This document shows positions 1-8,520 of a stretch of DNA of 64,000 bases, piece after piece; the first letter of the stretch is position 1; each line of letters begins with the position of its first letter. Under the pieces are notes generated by a model. That model saw nothing but the letters and a program-made list of their open reading frames with translations, was not told where the DNA came from and did no database searches. Source of the stretch: Aquimarina longa SW024 (GTDB lineage Bacteria; Bacteroidota; Bacteroidia; Flavobacteriales; Flavobacteriaceae); the NCBI RefSeq assembly GCF_001401755.1, contig NZ_KQ474106.1:63916-127915 (forward strand), read 5' to 3'. The position numbers and the translations under genes were made by a program.

Positions 1-754
1 TAGTTAGGACTAAAGTAGTAATGACTACAATAATTAACATAATCATTGTCAGCATCATATCCCTCATAGAAGATTCAAAAAATGCAGTATTAAGAGGAAC
101 TAATCCCGATGAATGTACCTGAAAATTAGGGTGTTTTTCTTGAAAATCAGCAATAGTTTTACGCACAAAAGCGGTTACTTCTGGAATTTCTTTGGCACTA
201 TCTTCTCCTGGTAATCGTACTGTAATATTAACCGCTGTTACACTTCCTTTTTTATTAATCAAACGATTAACCAAAAGAGGTTCTTTTAATGCCTTTTCTT
301 TAATCTCTATAATTTCTGTATCCGTTTTCAAAGTAGATTCATATGCCAAGTCATCTACATATAAATCATCCCCTTGAGCACTCGTATGCTGAAAATTTGT
401 AACCGCATCTACTCTAGAAGAATAAGGAGTATTCCACGATTCAGTAGTAAGTTCTTCAATAGCAGTTAGATTATCTTTTGTAAAGACATTTCCATTATCA
501 GGAGTAAGCACAATGACAATATTATCATCTTTAGTATACTTATCTTGTAGTGCATCAAAAGCTTCTAACTCAGGATTAGATTCGCTAAAAAACACATGAT
601 AATCCCCATCAAACTCCATATTACCCTGAGAGCCTAGACCCAGAGCTATACCCAAAGTAATGATTAGTACAGGCCATTTAAATTTGATTACAAATTCGGC
701 CCATTTTCTTGCAAACGAATTTGTAATACTACTGATTTTTTTTGTTTCATTCAT
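1..754 (-). CDS. RND/MMPL-family efflux transporter, N-terminal part (runs off the window)
   Basis: Inner-membrane RND superfamily exporter of the MMPL/HAE3 kind, which moves lipids or other hydrophobic compounds. I translated it by hand from the ATG at 754; it stays open to base 1, giving about 250 residues. It begins MNETKKISSITNSF, has a first membrane helix near residues 24-42 and then a large periplasmic loop with the family-typical start SNPELEAFDALQDKYTKDDN. A second helix (MRDMMLTMIMLIIVVITT) begins at the window edge. The C-terminal part lies outside. The upstream region carries TetR-type operator sites and a tetR gene lies next to it on the same strand, so it is probably the regulator's target. 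The substrate cannot be read from the sequence. Confidence 0.85.
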   Translation of the reverse strand, partial: MNETKKISSITNSFARKWAEFVIKFKWPVLIITLGIALGLGSQGNMEFDGDYHVFFSESNPELEAFDALQDKYTKDDNIVIVLTPDNGNVFTKDNLTAIEELTTESWNTPYSSRVDAVTNFQHTSAQGDDLYVDDLAYESTLKTDTEIIEIKEKALKEPLLVNRLINKKGSVTAVNITVRLPGEDSAKEIPEVTAFVRKTIADFQEKHPNFQVHSSGLVPLNTAFFESSMRDMMLTMIMLIIVVITTLVLT

Positions 755-767
755 AGTATGTGTAGTT

Positions 768-783
768 AGTTGACCAGTCGATT
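768..783. promoter_or_regulatory. TetR operator-like site 1
   Basis: AGTTGACCAGTCGATT, core GACCAGTC at 772-779, only 14 bp upstream of the exporter start codon. It matches three other copies in the window. A repressor bound here would cover the leader of the exporter mRNA. The operator role is inferred. Confidence 0.6.
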
Positions 784-884
784 TTTTTATTTATAAATCG
801 ATTTGATACATTTTGTGTGATTTATATTTAAACAATTCATGTATACTTATTTGGACATATTCTCAGTGTTTTATTTAAAAATAC

Positions 885-900
885 AGTTGACCGGTCGACT
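885..900. promoter_or_regulatory. TetR operator-like site 2, best palindrome
   Basis: AGTTGACCGGTCGACT is the most symmetric of the four sites: seven of eight half-site positions pair and the central GACCGGTC is a perfect palindrome. It lies about 130 bp upstream of the exporter start, in the exporter-tetR intergenic region. Confidence 0.65.
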
Positions 901-957
901 ATAATAAATAATTGTTTACTAAACTATACTTTATAATTAAAGTAGCTTGATATTAAT

Positions 958-973
958 AATTGACCAGTCGGCT
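958..973. promoter_or_regulatory. TetR operator-like site 3
   Basis: AATTGACCAGTCGGCT, core at 962-969, just downstream of the tetR stop codon and about 205 bp upstream of the exporter start. It is the same motif as the other three copies. Confidence 0.55.
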
Positions 974-994
974 ATAGATGTTTAAAAAAAAAAA

Positions 995-1591
995 TTAATC
1001 CAAGAATATTTTTTTAACCATATTCATCAAATTATCTACAGGGTAAGCACTTTTAGTTTCTTTCATAGTTGTCATTGCTCCTTTTCCTGCATCTTCTATA
1101 AATGCTACCATATCTGGCACATTAATAGAAGGAGCTATTTCTCCATTTTCTTGGGCTTCTAGAGCAACACTAATAATCTCAGATTTCACTAAATTACTTA
1201 TCTTTAGTACTGCTTCTCTTATGTTATCATTATGCTCTGACATTTCATTACTCAGATTACATCCCATGCAACCCATTTTACACTCTAATTCTTTCTTTAT
1301 TACTTCGATTCGATATTCATAAAAATCTATAAGTCGCTGTTTTGCAGAAAGTGATTTATCATGTAAAACAGTAAGTGCTGGAGTAAATTGCATAGTAAAA
1401 TATTTATTCAAAGCCTTAATTGCAAAATCCTCCTTACTATCAAAATAAAAATAAAAAGAACCTTTAGGCACTTCAGCTGCTTTTACAATATCATTAACAC
1501 TAGTACCATTATAACCTTTCGACCAAATAATCTCCATACCTTTTTCTAAAAGGTAATCAGATTTGATTTCATGCTTACTAGTTTTTGACAT
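995..1591 (-). CDS. TetR/AcrR-family transcriptional regulator with a cysteine cluster
   Basis: A 198-residue repressor of the TetR/AcrR family. Residues 10-57 form the helix-turn-helix domain (GYNGTSVNDIVKAAEVPKGSFYFYF is spread over helices 2-4). The rest is the ligand and dimerisation domain. Three cysteines lie close together at 104, 108 and 111 (C-K-M-G-C-M-G-C), followed by NLSNE. In the family, NemR-like members use cysteines to sense electrophiles or oxidants, so thiol sensing is possible here but is inference. A consensus promoter with an operator in its spacer lies directly upstream, which points to autorepression. The adjacent RND exporter, with three more operators before it, is the likely target. 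Confidence 0.9.
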   Translation of the reverse strand: MSKTSKHEIKSDYLLEKGMEIIWSKGYNGTSVNDIVKAAEVPKGSFYFYFDSKEDFAIKALNKYFTMQFTPALTVLHDKSLSAKQRLIDFYEYRIEVIKKELECKMGCMGCNLSNEMSEHNDNIREAVLKISNLVKSEIISVALEAQENGEIAPSINVPDMVAFIEDAGKGAMTTMKETKSAYPVDNLMNMVKKIFLD

Positions 1592-1610
1592 TATTTTTAT
1601 TTTGAAGAAA

Positions 1611-1642
1611 CAAAAGTATGACCAGTCGTCTACCTAAACAAA
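1611..1642 (-). promoter_or_regulatory. tetR promoter with an operator inside the spacer
   Basis: Read on the minus strand: TTTG (1642-1639), 20 nt, TACTTTTG (1618-1611), a full match to the Bacteroidota consensus with the expected spacing. The fourth operator copy (core GACCAGTC at 1620-1627) lies wholly between the two boxes, so bound repressor would block RNA polymerase. The start codon follows 20 bp downstream of the -7 box. Confidence 0.75.
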
Positions 1643-2203
1643 TTTTTTAATGTTAAAGTTTTCTTTAAACTAAACTTACTCATAAAAAAACAAAAAAAAC
1701 ACACTGTTAGTCAGCACTCTTAACCTTAATTAGTATTTAAAAATATAAACCTGAATATTCTTTTCTTTTTTTAATACTAATTATAATTCTTGTAGTATAC
1801 ATCTTATTTTTTTCTTAGAGACTATCATTTTTTATATAAAAATTTATTTTGAAAAAAATATTTTATAGTTAAATCTGTTATGATATGATAGTATGTTCTA
1901 AAGGATCAGAAGCACAAAATTATTAAATGAATTGTTTAACTGAATATTAATAAAAAGTTAAAAAAATAAAAGAAAAATAAGAAAATCTATGATATCAATT
2001 AAACTTAAAACACTTAATCGTATAGTTTACAGATCAAATAAGCAATACAAAAAAAATATAACTAACTAATAATAAACGATTTAAATTAAATTATTATCAT
2101 TTTTATCATATAAATAGCCAAAAAGCATAACAATAATAAAAAAAGATTAATCTGAATTTAATTTCTTTATTACAGAAAAAAGAGTCTAATAACTAGAATG
2201 ATG

Positions 2204-2234
2204 TTTGCTTAGTTATCAGTTTATTGTACTTTTG
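2204..2234 (+). promoter_or_regulatory. Promoter of the M61 peptidase gene
   Basis: TTTG at 2204-2207, 19 nt spacer, TACTTTTG at 2227-2234: an exact match to the flavobacterial consensus. It would give a leader of about 130 nt before the ATG at 2369. Confidence 0.65.
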
Positions 2235-2368
2235 AGAATTCAAAAATGTTTGAATATTTTTCTCATACAGAGATCTATTATTTTATGTTAATCACACATG
2301 TTATTTTATAGTATTTAAATATTGATGGTAGCAATTTATAATTTATCAAAATCAAAAAACAGTAATAA

Positions 2369-4219
2369 ATGAAGTCTTTTTTAATAGCTATTCTTCTATT
2401 TTTCACAGTACAATCAAGTATTAGTCAAATCAGAAATAAATACTCTATTTCGTTTGATAATGCAGAACATCATGAAGCTAAGGTTACTGCTAATTTTACT
2501 AATCTTCAGAGGGGAATAATTTCTATACATATGAGTCGCACATCTCCAGGAAGATATGCACTACATGAATTTGCAAAAAACATCTATAATATTAAATTTA
2601 CTGATAGTAAAGGTAAAGATGTTACTGTAAACAGACCTAATCTACACCAATGGGATATTACAGGTCATGATGGTACTATCAATGTTTACTATACTATTTT
2701 TGCTGATCGAGGAGATGGCACCTATTCTCAATTTGATGAAACGCAAGCTATAATCAACAATCCTTCAACTTTTATGTACGTCCCTACTTTAAAGGAACGT
2801 CCAGTAGAGATTTTATATGTTTTAAGAGATGATCTTAGGTGGAAAGTTGCAACACAGATGACCGCATTAGGGGCTAATAGTTTTTTAGCACCTAATTTAC
2901 AATTCTTTATGGATAGTCCGGCTTTGCTAAGTAATCATACTATTAAAGAAGATAAAATTACATCAGGAAATACAAAGTACGCTATTAGATTAGCATTAAA
3001 TCATACAGGAACAGACGAAGAAGCTGGTGCTTTTTTTAATCAAATTAAAAAAGTTGTTGAAGAACAAAAACAGATATTTGGTGATTATCCAAGTTTTGAC
3101 AATAATGCATACACATTTTTAGCTAGCTTCATGCCTCAGGTAGCAAACGACGGGATGGAGCATCGTAACTCTACTGTAATTACAAAAACAAAAAGTCTTG
3201 CCGATGGAGGAATGCGAGAAAACATTAGCACTTTTGCTCATGAATTTTTTCATTCTTGGAATGTAGAACGTATCCGCCCAATATCTCTAGAACCTTTTGA
3301 TTTTAATAAAGTTAATATTTCTGAGGAATTATGGTTTGCAGAAGGTTTTACAAGTTACTATACAAATCTAACATTATGCAGAGCTGGTATAATTACCCAA
3401 GATGAGTATTTTTCTATTTTAAATAAAACATATAATGAAGTTTGGAATTCTCCTTCTTTACAATATCATAATCCTAGGGAGATAAGTCGTAAAGCTCCTT
3501 TTGTAGATGCTACTACATCTATTGATCCAAATAATAGACATAATACATTTATTTCATATTATTCTTATGGTAATATGTTAGGATTAGCTCTTGATTTATC
3601 TTTGAGAAGCTATAAAGATGATTTAAATCTAGATGATTTCATGAAATTATTTTGGACAAAATATGGTAAAACAGAGATCCCTTATACTATAGATAATTTG
3701 TTTCTTACATTAAGAGAATATGCAGGATCATCATTTGCTGATAGTTTCTTTTCAAAATATATTAATGATAGCCAAGTTCCTGATTTTAAAAAATTATTTG
3801 GTGCTGTAGCACTTTACCTTAAGTCCAATAAAACACCTTATATAGGTGCAAAGATTGAGTTTACAAGAAATGGTTTAGCAAGAATATCAGAATATACAAA
3901 ACAGGGAACACCTGCTTATGAAGCAGGTCTGGAGAAAGAAGATATTATTATTTCTATAGGAAATAAATCATTTTCTGATATCAATCAGTTTTATGAAGTG
4001 GTACGCAAGAATAAACCTGGTAAAAAGGTTGTTTTAAAATATAGAAGGCATGGAGTAGAACGAAGTACTTTTGTAAAAATCGGTATTGATCCTACTATCG
4101 AAATAACGAAGTATTCTAAGCCTAATGAAAAAGCTTTATCAAAAAGAGCTGATTGGCTAGATGCAAAATCTGAATTAAATAAAGTATCTCCTGTACAAGA
4201 TGCAGAAACAGATAATTAA
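2369..4219 (+). CDS. M61 family (glycyl aminopeptidase-like) metallopeptidase with C-terminal PDZ domain
   Basis: Exported zinc peptidase of 616 residues. A signal peptide covers about the first 20 residues. The N-terminal beta domain (about 20-180) is typical of M61 peptidases. The catalytic zinc motif is H291-E292-F-F-H295 in AHEFFHSWNVERIRP, and the third ligand is E325 in LWFAEGFTSYY. A PDZ domain follows at about 490-575 (TPAYEAGLEKEDIIISIGNK). Length and domain order fit the family, whose members trim peptides in the periplasm or outside the cell. It has its own consensus promoter and a strong terminator, so it is probably monocistronic. Substrate specificity is unknown. Confidence 0.93.
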   Translation: MKSFLIAILLFFTVQSSISQIRNKYSISFDNAEHHEAKVTANFTNLQRGIISIHMSRTSPGRYALHEFAKNIYNIKFTDSKGKDVTVNRPNLHQWDITGHDGTINVYYTIFADRGDGTYSQFDETQAIINNPSTFMYVPTLKERPVEILYVLRDDLRWKVATQMTALGANSFLAPNLQFFMDSPALLSNHTIKEDKITSGNTKYAIRLALNHTGTDEEAGAFFNQIKKVVEEQKQIFGDYPSFDNNAYTFLASFMPQVANDGMEHRNSTVITKTKSLADGGMRENISTFAHEFFHSWNVERIRPISLEPFDFNKVNISEELWFAEGFTSYYTNLTLCRAGIITQDEYFSILNKTYNEVWNSPSLQYHNPREISRKAPFVDATTSIDPNNRHNTFISYYSYGNMLGLALDLSLRSYKDDLNLDDFMKLFWTKYGKTEIPYTIDNLFLTLREYAGSSFADSFFSKYINDSQVPDFKKLFGAVALYLKSNKTPYIGAKIEFTRNGLARISEYTKQGTPAYEAGLEKEDIIISIGNKSFSDINQFYEVVRKNKPGKKVVLKYRRHGVERSTFVKIGIDPTIEITKYSKPNEKALSKRADWLDAKSELNKVSPVQDAETDN

Positions 4220-4255
4220 AAATAATAGTCTCTATTCTATTTTTTTAATAAACAG

Positions 4256-4295
4256 AAAAACCTTAGTTGATATTCTTAATTAAGGTTTTTTTTTG
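4256..4295 (+). terminator. Rho-independent terminator of the M61 peptidase gene
   Basis: A 10-bp stem (AAAAACCTTA at 4256-4265 with TAAGGTTTTT at 4281-4290), a 15-nt loop and a run of T. It lies 37 bp after the stop codon. Confidence 0.85.
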
Positions 4296-4405
4296 TTTTT
4301 AGACACTTATTCATTATTTCTGGATTCCCGTAATCAAATAACAAATAAGTTCTTTAAAACGAAAATAAATAGCCTTATTTGACGTTTATTACATCTATAA
4401 ATAAT

Positions 4406-4439
4406 AAAAAAAGCCATCCCTAGTTAACAGGATGGCTTT
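4406..4439 (-). terminator. Orphan terminator hairpin, minus strand
   Basis: A 10-bp stem (AAAGCCATCC at 4410-4419 with GGATGGCTTT at 4430-4439) followed, in the minus direction, by seven T. No recognised minus-strand gene ends nearby; clpS stops 800 bp away. It may end an unannotated short transcript or small RNA. Confidence 0.6.
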
Positions 4440-5022
4440 AAAACTTGTTTTTAAAGCTTATTTACAAGCTTTAAGACTTACTCTTTAGTAACTTCTGTAG
4501 TTTTTTTAACTATCAAAATAGTCAAATTTTAACAAGAAGAAATAAAATCAATAAGTCTAGTGCAAAACACTAATTCTTTGATTTTTCATTCTAAGTAAGT
4601 TGAGTTTGTGTAAAATCAAAAACATAGAATTATAATTTCTATGGTTTTCAACTGCGAAAATACACATTTTCACAATTCGAATATATGACGTTTTTTTATT
4701 AAAATAAATTCATTTTATAAAGTATTTATTATAAATATCTTAAAATAGCTAAATTTCATCAAAAAAAAACCATATTTATGGCAATAAAAAAACCTGCTAA
4801 AAAGGAAGTGAAAACTATATAAAAAGTATGGTAACTACTAAAAACAATAGCTATAAGAAGAATCGTACAATCAATTTAAATCTACAATTAACCCATTAAT
4901 CATAGAAGTTTTTTCCTACAAATCATAAAATTTCATCTGTAACTATTAAAAATATCAAAATACCCATATATATAACAACTAATTTAAATTTGTACATATA
5001 TATAACAAGATGTGTTTTAAAG

Positions 5023-5056
5023 TTTTTATGTAAAAAACAAATTTTTTACATAAAAA
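5023..5056. terminator. AT-rich perfect hairpin, probable clpS-side terminator
   Basis: A perfect 15-bp inverted repeat (TTTTTATGTAAAAAA at 5023-5037 and TTTTTTACATAAAAA at 5042-5056) with a 4-nt loop. Ends in T on both strands. It lies about 190 bp downstream of clpS and could end that operon. Confidence 0.45.
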
Positions 5057-5245
5057 TTGTTCTAACCTATGTTTTTTAGTAAAATTATTTAAGATATTAT
5101 CACTATATCTTAATAAAAGAATAGGATATATTTTTTTTTAAATATCAGATTTAAATTTTAAAAATAATTAATCTGACTATTTTAAATATTGTGTATTATT
5201 TCAATCTTTAGGATAAAAATTATCGAACACACAGTCTATTTAATC

Positions 5246-5521
5246 CTATACTATTTCTGCACTAAGACCTGCATCTAATAATTTAGAGCACCTTGGCACT
5301 AATTCTTCATAAGCGCCAGTCTTTACAGTACATTTACCTTTATAATGTACTAATAAAGCACATTGCTCTGCTTGTACTGCGGTATGCTCGCAAGAATAAA
5401 TTAAAGTTTCTATGACATGATCAAATGTATTTACATCATCATTATACAATACAATTTCATTATTACTTTGTTCAACAGATTTTTCCAGAACTTTTTCTAA
5501 AACTTCCTCTTGGATACTCAT
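5246..5521 (-). CDS. clpS: ATP-dependent Clp protease adaptor ClpS
   Basis: A 91-residue adaptor that hands N-degron substrates to ClpA or ClpC. The ClpS core is clear: VLYNDDVNTFDHVIETL near residues 24-40 and the helix EQCALLVHYKGKCTVKTGAYEEL. The N-terminal 20 residues are the usual variable, charged extension. It lies 60 bp downstream of prmA on the same strand and looks like the last gene of the tpiA-prmA-clpS group. Confidence 0.95.
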   Translation of the reverse strand: MSIQEEVLEKVLEKSVEQSNNEIVLYNDDVNTFDHVIETLIYSCEHTAVQAEQCALLVHYKGKCTVKTGAYEELVPRCSKLLDAGLSAEIV

Positions 5522-5581
5522 ATGGGGGATATTTTTTTACAAATATAATAACTTAACCTATTATATTTAAAAATAAATATA

Positions 5582-6421
5582 TTATTTTAGATCATAAGAT
5601 ACTGCTATCCAATTATTTCTACTCAAGTAATTTACATAAATCAAATTATGATTCTCACATTCTTCTGTAATCATATTTAAATCTTCTTTATAAAACCCAC
5701 TTAAAAATAACCGCCCTCCAGAGTTTAATGATTTTGCATAATATTGAATATCGTTTAGCAGTATATTACGATTGATATTTGCAATAATAATATCATATTT
5801 CTTTCCTGATAAAAGTGATGCATCTCCTTTATATGTTTTAATGTTTTCACAATTATTACGTTCTACATTTTCAATAGTATTTAAGTAACACCAATCATCG
5901 ATATCGATAGCATCCGTAGGTCCTGCTCCTCTCATTCCTGCTAAAATTGCCAGAACTCCTGTACCACACCCCATGTCTAGTACTTTTTTATCTTTTAATT
6001 CCGTTTTTAAAAGATGCTGAATCATCATATGGGTAGTCTCATGATGTCCCGTCCCAAAAGACATTTTGGGCTCTATAACAATATCATACATTGTATCAGG
6101 CTTATCATGAAATGGAGCTCTTACACTACAAATATTGTCAATTATAATGGGATTAAAATTCTTTTCCCACTCTGTGTTCCAATTTATTTGTGCGATCTCT
6201 TCTATGGTATATTGAATACTAAACTCTCCTGAATTTAATACATAAACTCCCTCTAGAATTGTCTTATTCCATTCTGCACTTTGGATATATGCATTAACCC
6301 CTTCTTCGGTTTCTACAAAACTTTCAAATCCTACATACCCCAATTCTGCAATTAAGATTTCTGTTGCGGGTTGTAGTGGCGCTACTTTAAAATAATACCC
6401 AATATATTTTGTATTCGACAT
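5582..6421 (-). CDS. prmA: Ribosomal protein L11 methyltransferase PrmA
   Basis: Trimethylates ribosomal protein L11 using S-adenosylmethionine. The protein has 279 residues, close to the usual length. The SAM-binding motif I is VLDMGCGTGVLAILAG (about residues 145-160), preceded by the PrmA-typical MSFGTGHHETTHMM, and motif IV is DIIIANINRNIL. The N-terminal 55 residues form the small substrate-recognition domain. It lies between tpiA and clpS on the same strand, with its own -7 box and a terminator hairpin ahead of it, so it may be transcribed separately. Confidence 0.95.
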   Translation of the reverse strand: MSNTKYIGYYFKVAPLQPATEILIAELGYVGFESFVETEEGVNAYIQSAEWNKTILEGVYVLNSGEFSIQYTIEEIAQINWNTEWEKNFNPIIIDNICSVRAPFHDKPDTMYDIVIEPKMSFGTGHHETTHMMIQHLLKTELKDKKVLDMGCGTGVLAILAGMRGAGPTDAIDIDDWCYLNTIENVERNNCENIKTYKGDASLLSGKKYDIIIANINRNILLNDIQYYAKSLNSGGRLFLSGFYKEDLNMITEECENHNLIYVNYLSRNNWIAVSYDLK

Positions 6422-6441
6422 ATTCTTTTTTTATTATTTTG

Positions 6442-6449
6442 CAAAGGTA
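6442..6449 (-). promoter_or_regulatory. Possible -7 box of prmA
   Basis: TACCTTTG on the minus strand, 20 bp upstream of the prmA start. No good TTTG box is visible 19-20 nt further up, where the tpiA terminator lies. Only the -7 element is supported. Confidence 0.35.
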
Positions 6450-6463
6450 CTCTTTTACCTAAT

Positions 6464-6493
6464 AAAAAAAGCACCTCATAAAGAGATGCTTTT
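6464..6493 (-). terminator. Terminator between tpiA and prmA
   Basis: An 11-bp stem with one G-T wobble (6467-6477 with 6483-6493), a 5-nt loop, and seven T downstream on the minus strand. It lies 28 bp after the tpiA stop. Confidence 0.75.
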
Positions 6494-6520
6494 ACTGTTT
6501 TTTATTAGTTTTTATTGCAT

Positions 6521-7273
6521 TTAAAAAGCATTTACAATTGCCACAAAACTTTCTGCATCTAATGAAGCGCCTCCTATCAACCCTCCATCAACATCAGGTT
6601 TTGCAAAAATCTCATTCGCGTTATTAGGTTTTACACTTCCTCCATACAAAATAGAAACCTCATCGGCAATTTGCTGAGTATAAGCTTTAGCAATTGTATT
6701 ACGTATAAACGCGTGCATTTCTTGAGCTTGTTCAGGAGATGCTGTTTCTCCTGTCCCTATAGCCCATACTGGCTCATAAGCAAGAACCACATTCTTCCAA
6801 TCTTCTGTGTTTATATGAAAAAGTCCATTTTTTAATTGATTTTCTACTATCGCAAAATGATTATCACTTTTGCGATCCTGTAGCTCTTCTCCAAAACAGA
6901 AAATCACAGTCATATCATGTTGTAGCGCTTTACTCACTTTACTTGCCAGTAACTCATCCGTCTCTCCAAAATATGCTCTACGTTCACTATGCCCCAAAAT
7001 AACAGTCTCTACCCCTACTCTCTTTAGCATATCAGCAGATATTTCTCCTGTATATGCTCCATTTTCTGCTTGATGCATATTCTGCGCAGCAACCTTAATA
7101 TCAACTTGTTGTAATTCTTCTGTTGCCATATAGAGGTTGACAGCAGTAGGCGCTACAATAACTTCTGCTTCTCTTGCTTTTTGTAAGTTAGTTTTTAATT
7201 CAGAAAGTAATGTTTTGGTTTCTGCCAGATTTTTATTCATTTTCCAGTTTCCGGCTACAATTTTTTTTCTCAT
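6521..7273 (-). CDS. tpiA: Triosephosphate isomerase
   Basis: Interconverts dihydroxyacetone phosphate and glyceraldehyde-3-phosphate in glycolysis and gluconeogenesis. The 250-residue TIM barrel has all catalytic residues: N9 and K11 in GNWKMNK, H95 in GHSERR, and E167 in YEPVWAIGTG, followed by the phosphate loop near LYGGSVKP and GGLIGGASL. Full length with a normal start. It lies 67 bp downstream of the OppB-like permease and upstream of prmA. Confidence 0.98.
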   Translation of the reverse strand: MRKKIVAGNWKMNKNLAETKTLLSELKTNLQKAREAEVIVAPTAVNLYMATEELQQVDIKVAAQNMHQAENGAYTGEISADMLKRVGVETVILGHSERRAYFGETDELLASKVSKALQHDMTVIFCFGEELQDRKSDNHFAIVENQLKNGLFHINTEDWKNVVLAYEPVWAIGTGETASPEQAQEMHAFIRNTIAKAYTQQIADEVSILYGGSVKPNNANEIFAKPDVDGGLIGGASLDAESFVAIVNAF

Positions 7274-7340
7274 TAATTTAGATTTTATATATATGGTTAA
7301 AAAGTGTGGTTATTCGTTTAGTACAATATTATTTTTAAAA

Positions 7341-8414
7341 TTAAACTCGTATTCTTGGATCAAGCCATCCATATATTACATCTACAAATATATTGATAAG
7401 TATAAACATAGTTGCTATAACAAGTACAGAACCCATTATTATAGGAAGATCTAATGTATTTAAAGCATCTACAATTTCTTTACCCAAACCATTCCATCCA
7501 AAAATATATTCTACAAATACTGCTCCTGCTAACATCGAGGCAAACCACCCAGAAACAGCCGTAACTACAGGGTTTAATGAGTTTTTTAAAGCATGTTTTC
7601 TTATCACCTGAACCATAGAAAGTCCTTTTGCTTTTGCTGTACGAATATAATCCTGGTTCAACACTTCTAATAGAGAGTTACGCATTAATTGAGTAACTAC
7701 AGCAAGAGGGCGTATTCCTAATACTACTGCCGGAAGAATTAAATTCTTCCATTGGATATAACTTCCTTCTCCAAAATCATCTACTTCGTATAAACTACCT
7801 GTCATATTTAAATGTGTATACTCCTCTAATATATACCCAAATAGCCATGCAAAAATAATAGCGCTAAAAAAAGAAGGGACACTCATTCCTAAAGTACTCA
7901 ATAATTGAATCATTTTATCTAGCCATCGATCTTTATATAATGCACTTATAACACCTAATGAAATGCCTATAATTATTGCGATACAAATAGCTAGCACTGC
8001 GAGAATGATCGTATTTGGCAATGTCTCTCCAATCACTTCACTTACTTTTTTCCCATTCTTTTGAAAAGATTCTCTTAAATAAGGAAGCTTAAATATTGTT
8101 ACAACCTCTCCTATCGTAAACAATTGAACTCCTGTATATTTTTTAGCATTATAAAACGAAAAATCATCTGAATCTGTACTATGCAATGAGATAGGAGAAA
8201 GATCATTTAGATAATACAAGTACTGCTTAGAAATAGGTTGATCAAAACCATATTTTTTACGCACATTTTTCATCTGTTCTTCGGTCTCATTTTGTCCAAG
8301 CATCATCTGAGCGGGGTCTCCAGGTAGTAATGTAAATAATAAGAAAATCACTGTTACAACACCTAATAACGTCAATAATGCATATCCTATTTTACCGATG
8401 AGATAACTAATCAT
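7341..8414 (-). CDS. ABC transporter permease, OppB/DppB type
   Basis: A 357-residue inner-membrane permease of the peptide/nickel importer class. It has the family N-terminus with LPGDPAQMMLG, six expected membrane helices, and the cytoplasmic EAA loop DYIRTAKAKGLSMVQVIRKH that docks on the ATPase. The first periplasmic loop (about residues 60-130) is longer than in enterobacterial OppB. No OppC, ATPase or binding protein gene lies near, so its partners must be encoded elsewhere. The substrate is unknown. It sits between the DoxX-like gene and tpiA on the same strand. Confidence 0.9.
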   Translation of the reverse strand: MISYLIGKIGYALLTLLGVVTVIFLLFTLLPGDPAQMMLGQNETEEQMKNVRKKYGFDQPISKQYLYYLNDLSPISLHSTDSDDFSFYNAKKYTGVQLFTIGEVVTIFKLPYLRESFQKNGKKVSEVIGETLPNTIILAVLAICIAIIIGISLGVISALYKDRWLDKMIQLLSTLGMSVPSFFSAIIFAWLFGYILEEYTHLNMTGSLYEVDDFGEGSYIQWKNLILPAVVLGIRPLAVVTQLMRNSLLEVLNQDYIRTAKAKGLSMVQVIRKHALKNSLNPVVTAVSGWFASMLAGAVFVEYIFGWNGLGKEIVDALNTLDLPIIMGSVLVIATMFILINIFVDVIYGWLDPRIRV

Positions 8415-8451
8415 ATGATATTTCTATTTATACTTTTAACGAATCACTAAT

Positions 8452-8520
8452 CTCGGAGCTAACTTACAACCTATACTCCCGAAAATCTATTTTGTCTTCG
8501 AATTCTCTCTTGTGAGGGAT
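8452..8520. repeat. Dispersed intergenic repeat, copy 1
   Basis: A stretch of about 69 bp that begins CTCGGAGCTAACTTACAAC and contains TCCCGAAAATCTATTTTG. It aligns in the same order with the tandem copies at 15972-16124. It fills the gap between two genes and reaches the stop codon of the DoxX-like gene. Confidence 0.55.

Larger units (their letters stand above)
1592..2368. other. Intergenic region between tetR and the M61 peptidase gene
   Basis: A very AT-rich 777 bp spacer with no convincing ORF. It holds the tetR promoter and operator at its left end and the peptidase promoter at 2204-2234. An inverted repeat of 10 bp (AATTAGTATT at 1728-1737, AATACTAATT at 1773-1782), extended by A/T runs, lies between; it has no assigned role. 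Confidence 0.6.
4220..5245. other. Long intergenic region downstream of clpS
   Basis: About 1 kb of AT-rich DNA between converging genes. It contains the peptidase terminator, the orphan minus-strand terminator and an AT-rich hairpin at 5023-5056. Two short lysine-rich reading stretches can be seen: minus strand, ending VKKTTEVTKE with a stop near 4478, and plus strand, MAIKKPAKKEVKTI from about 4779. Neither forms a complete recognisable gene. They could be decayed ends of a small basic protein gene or chance. Confidence 0.45.

Noticed and set aside
4561..4670. A minus-strand frame of about 34 codons (MCIFAVENHRNYNS...)
   Set aside because: Composition looks random and there is no promoter or conserved pattern.
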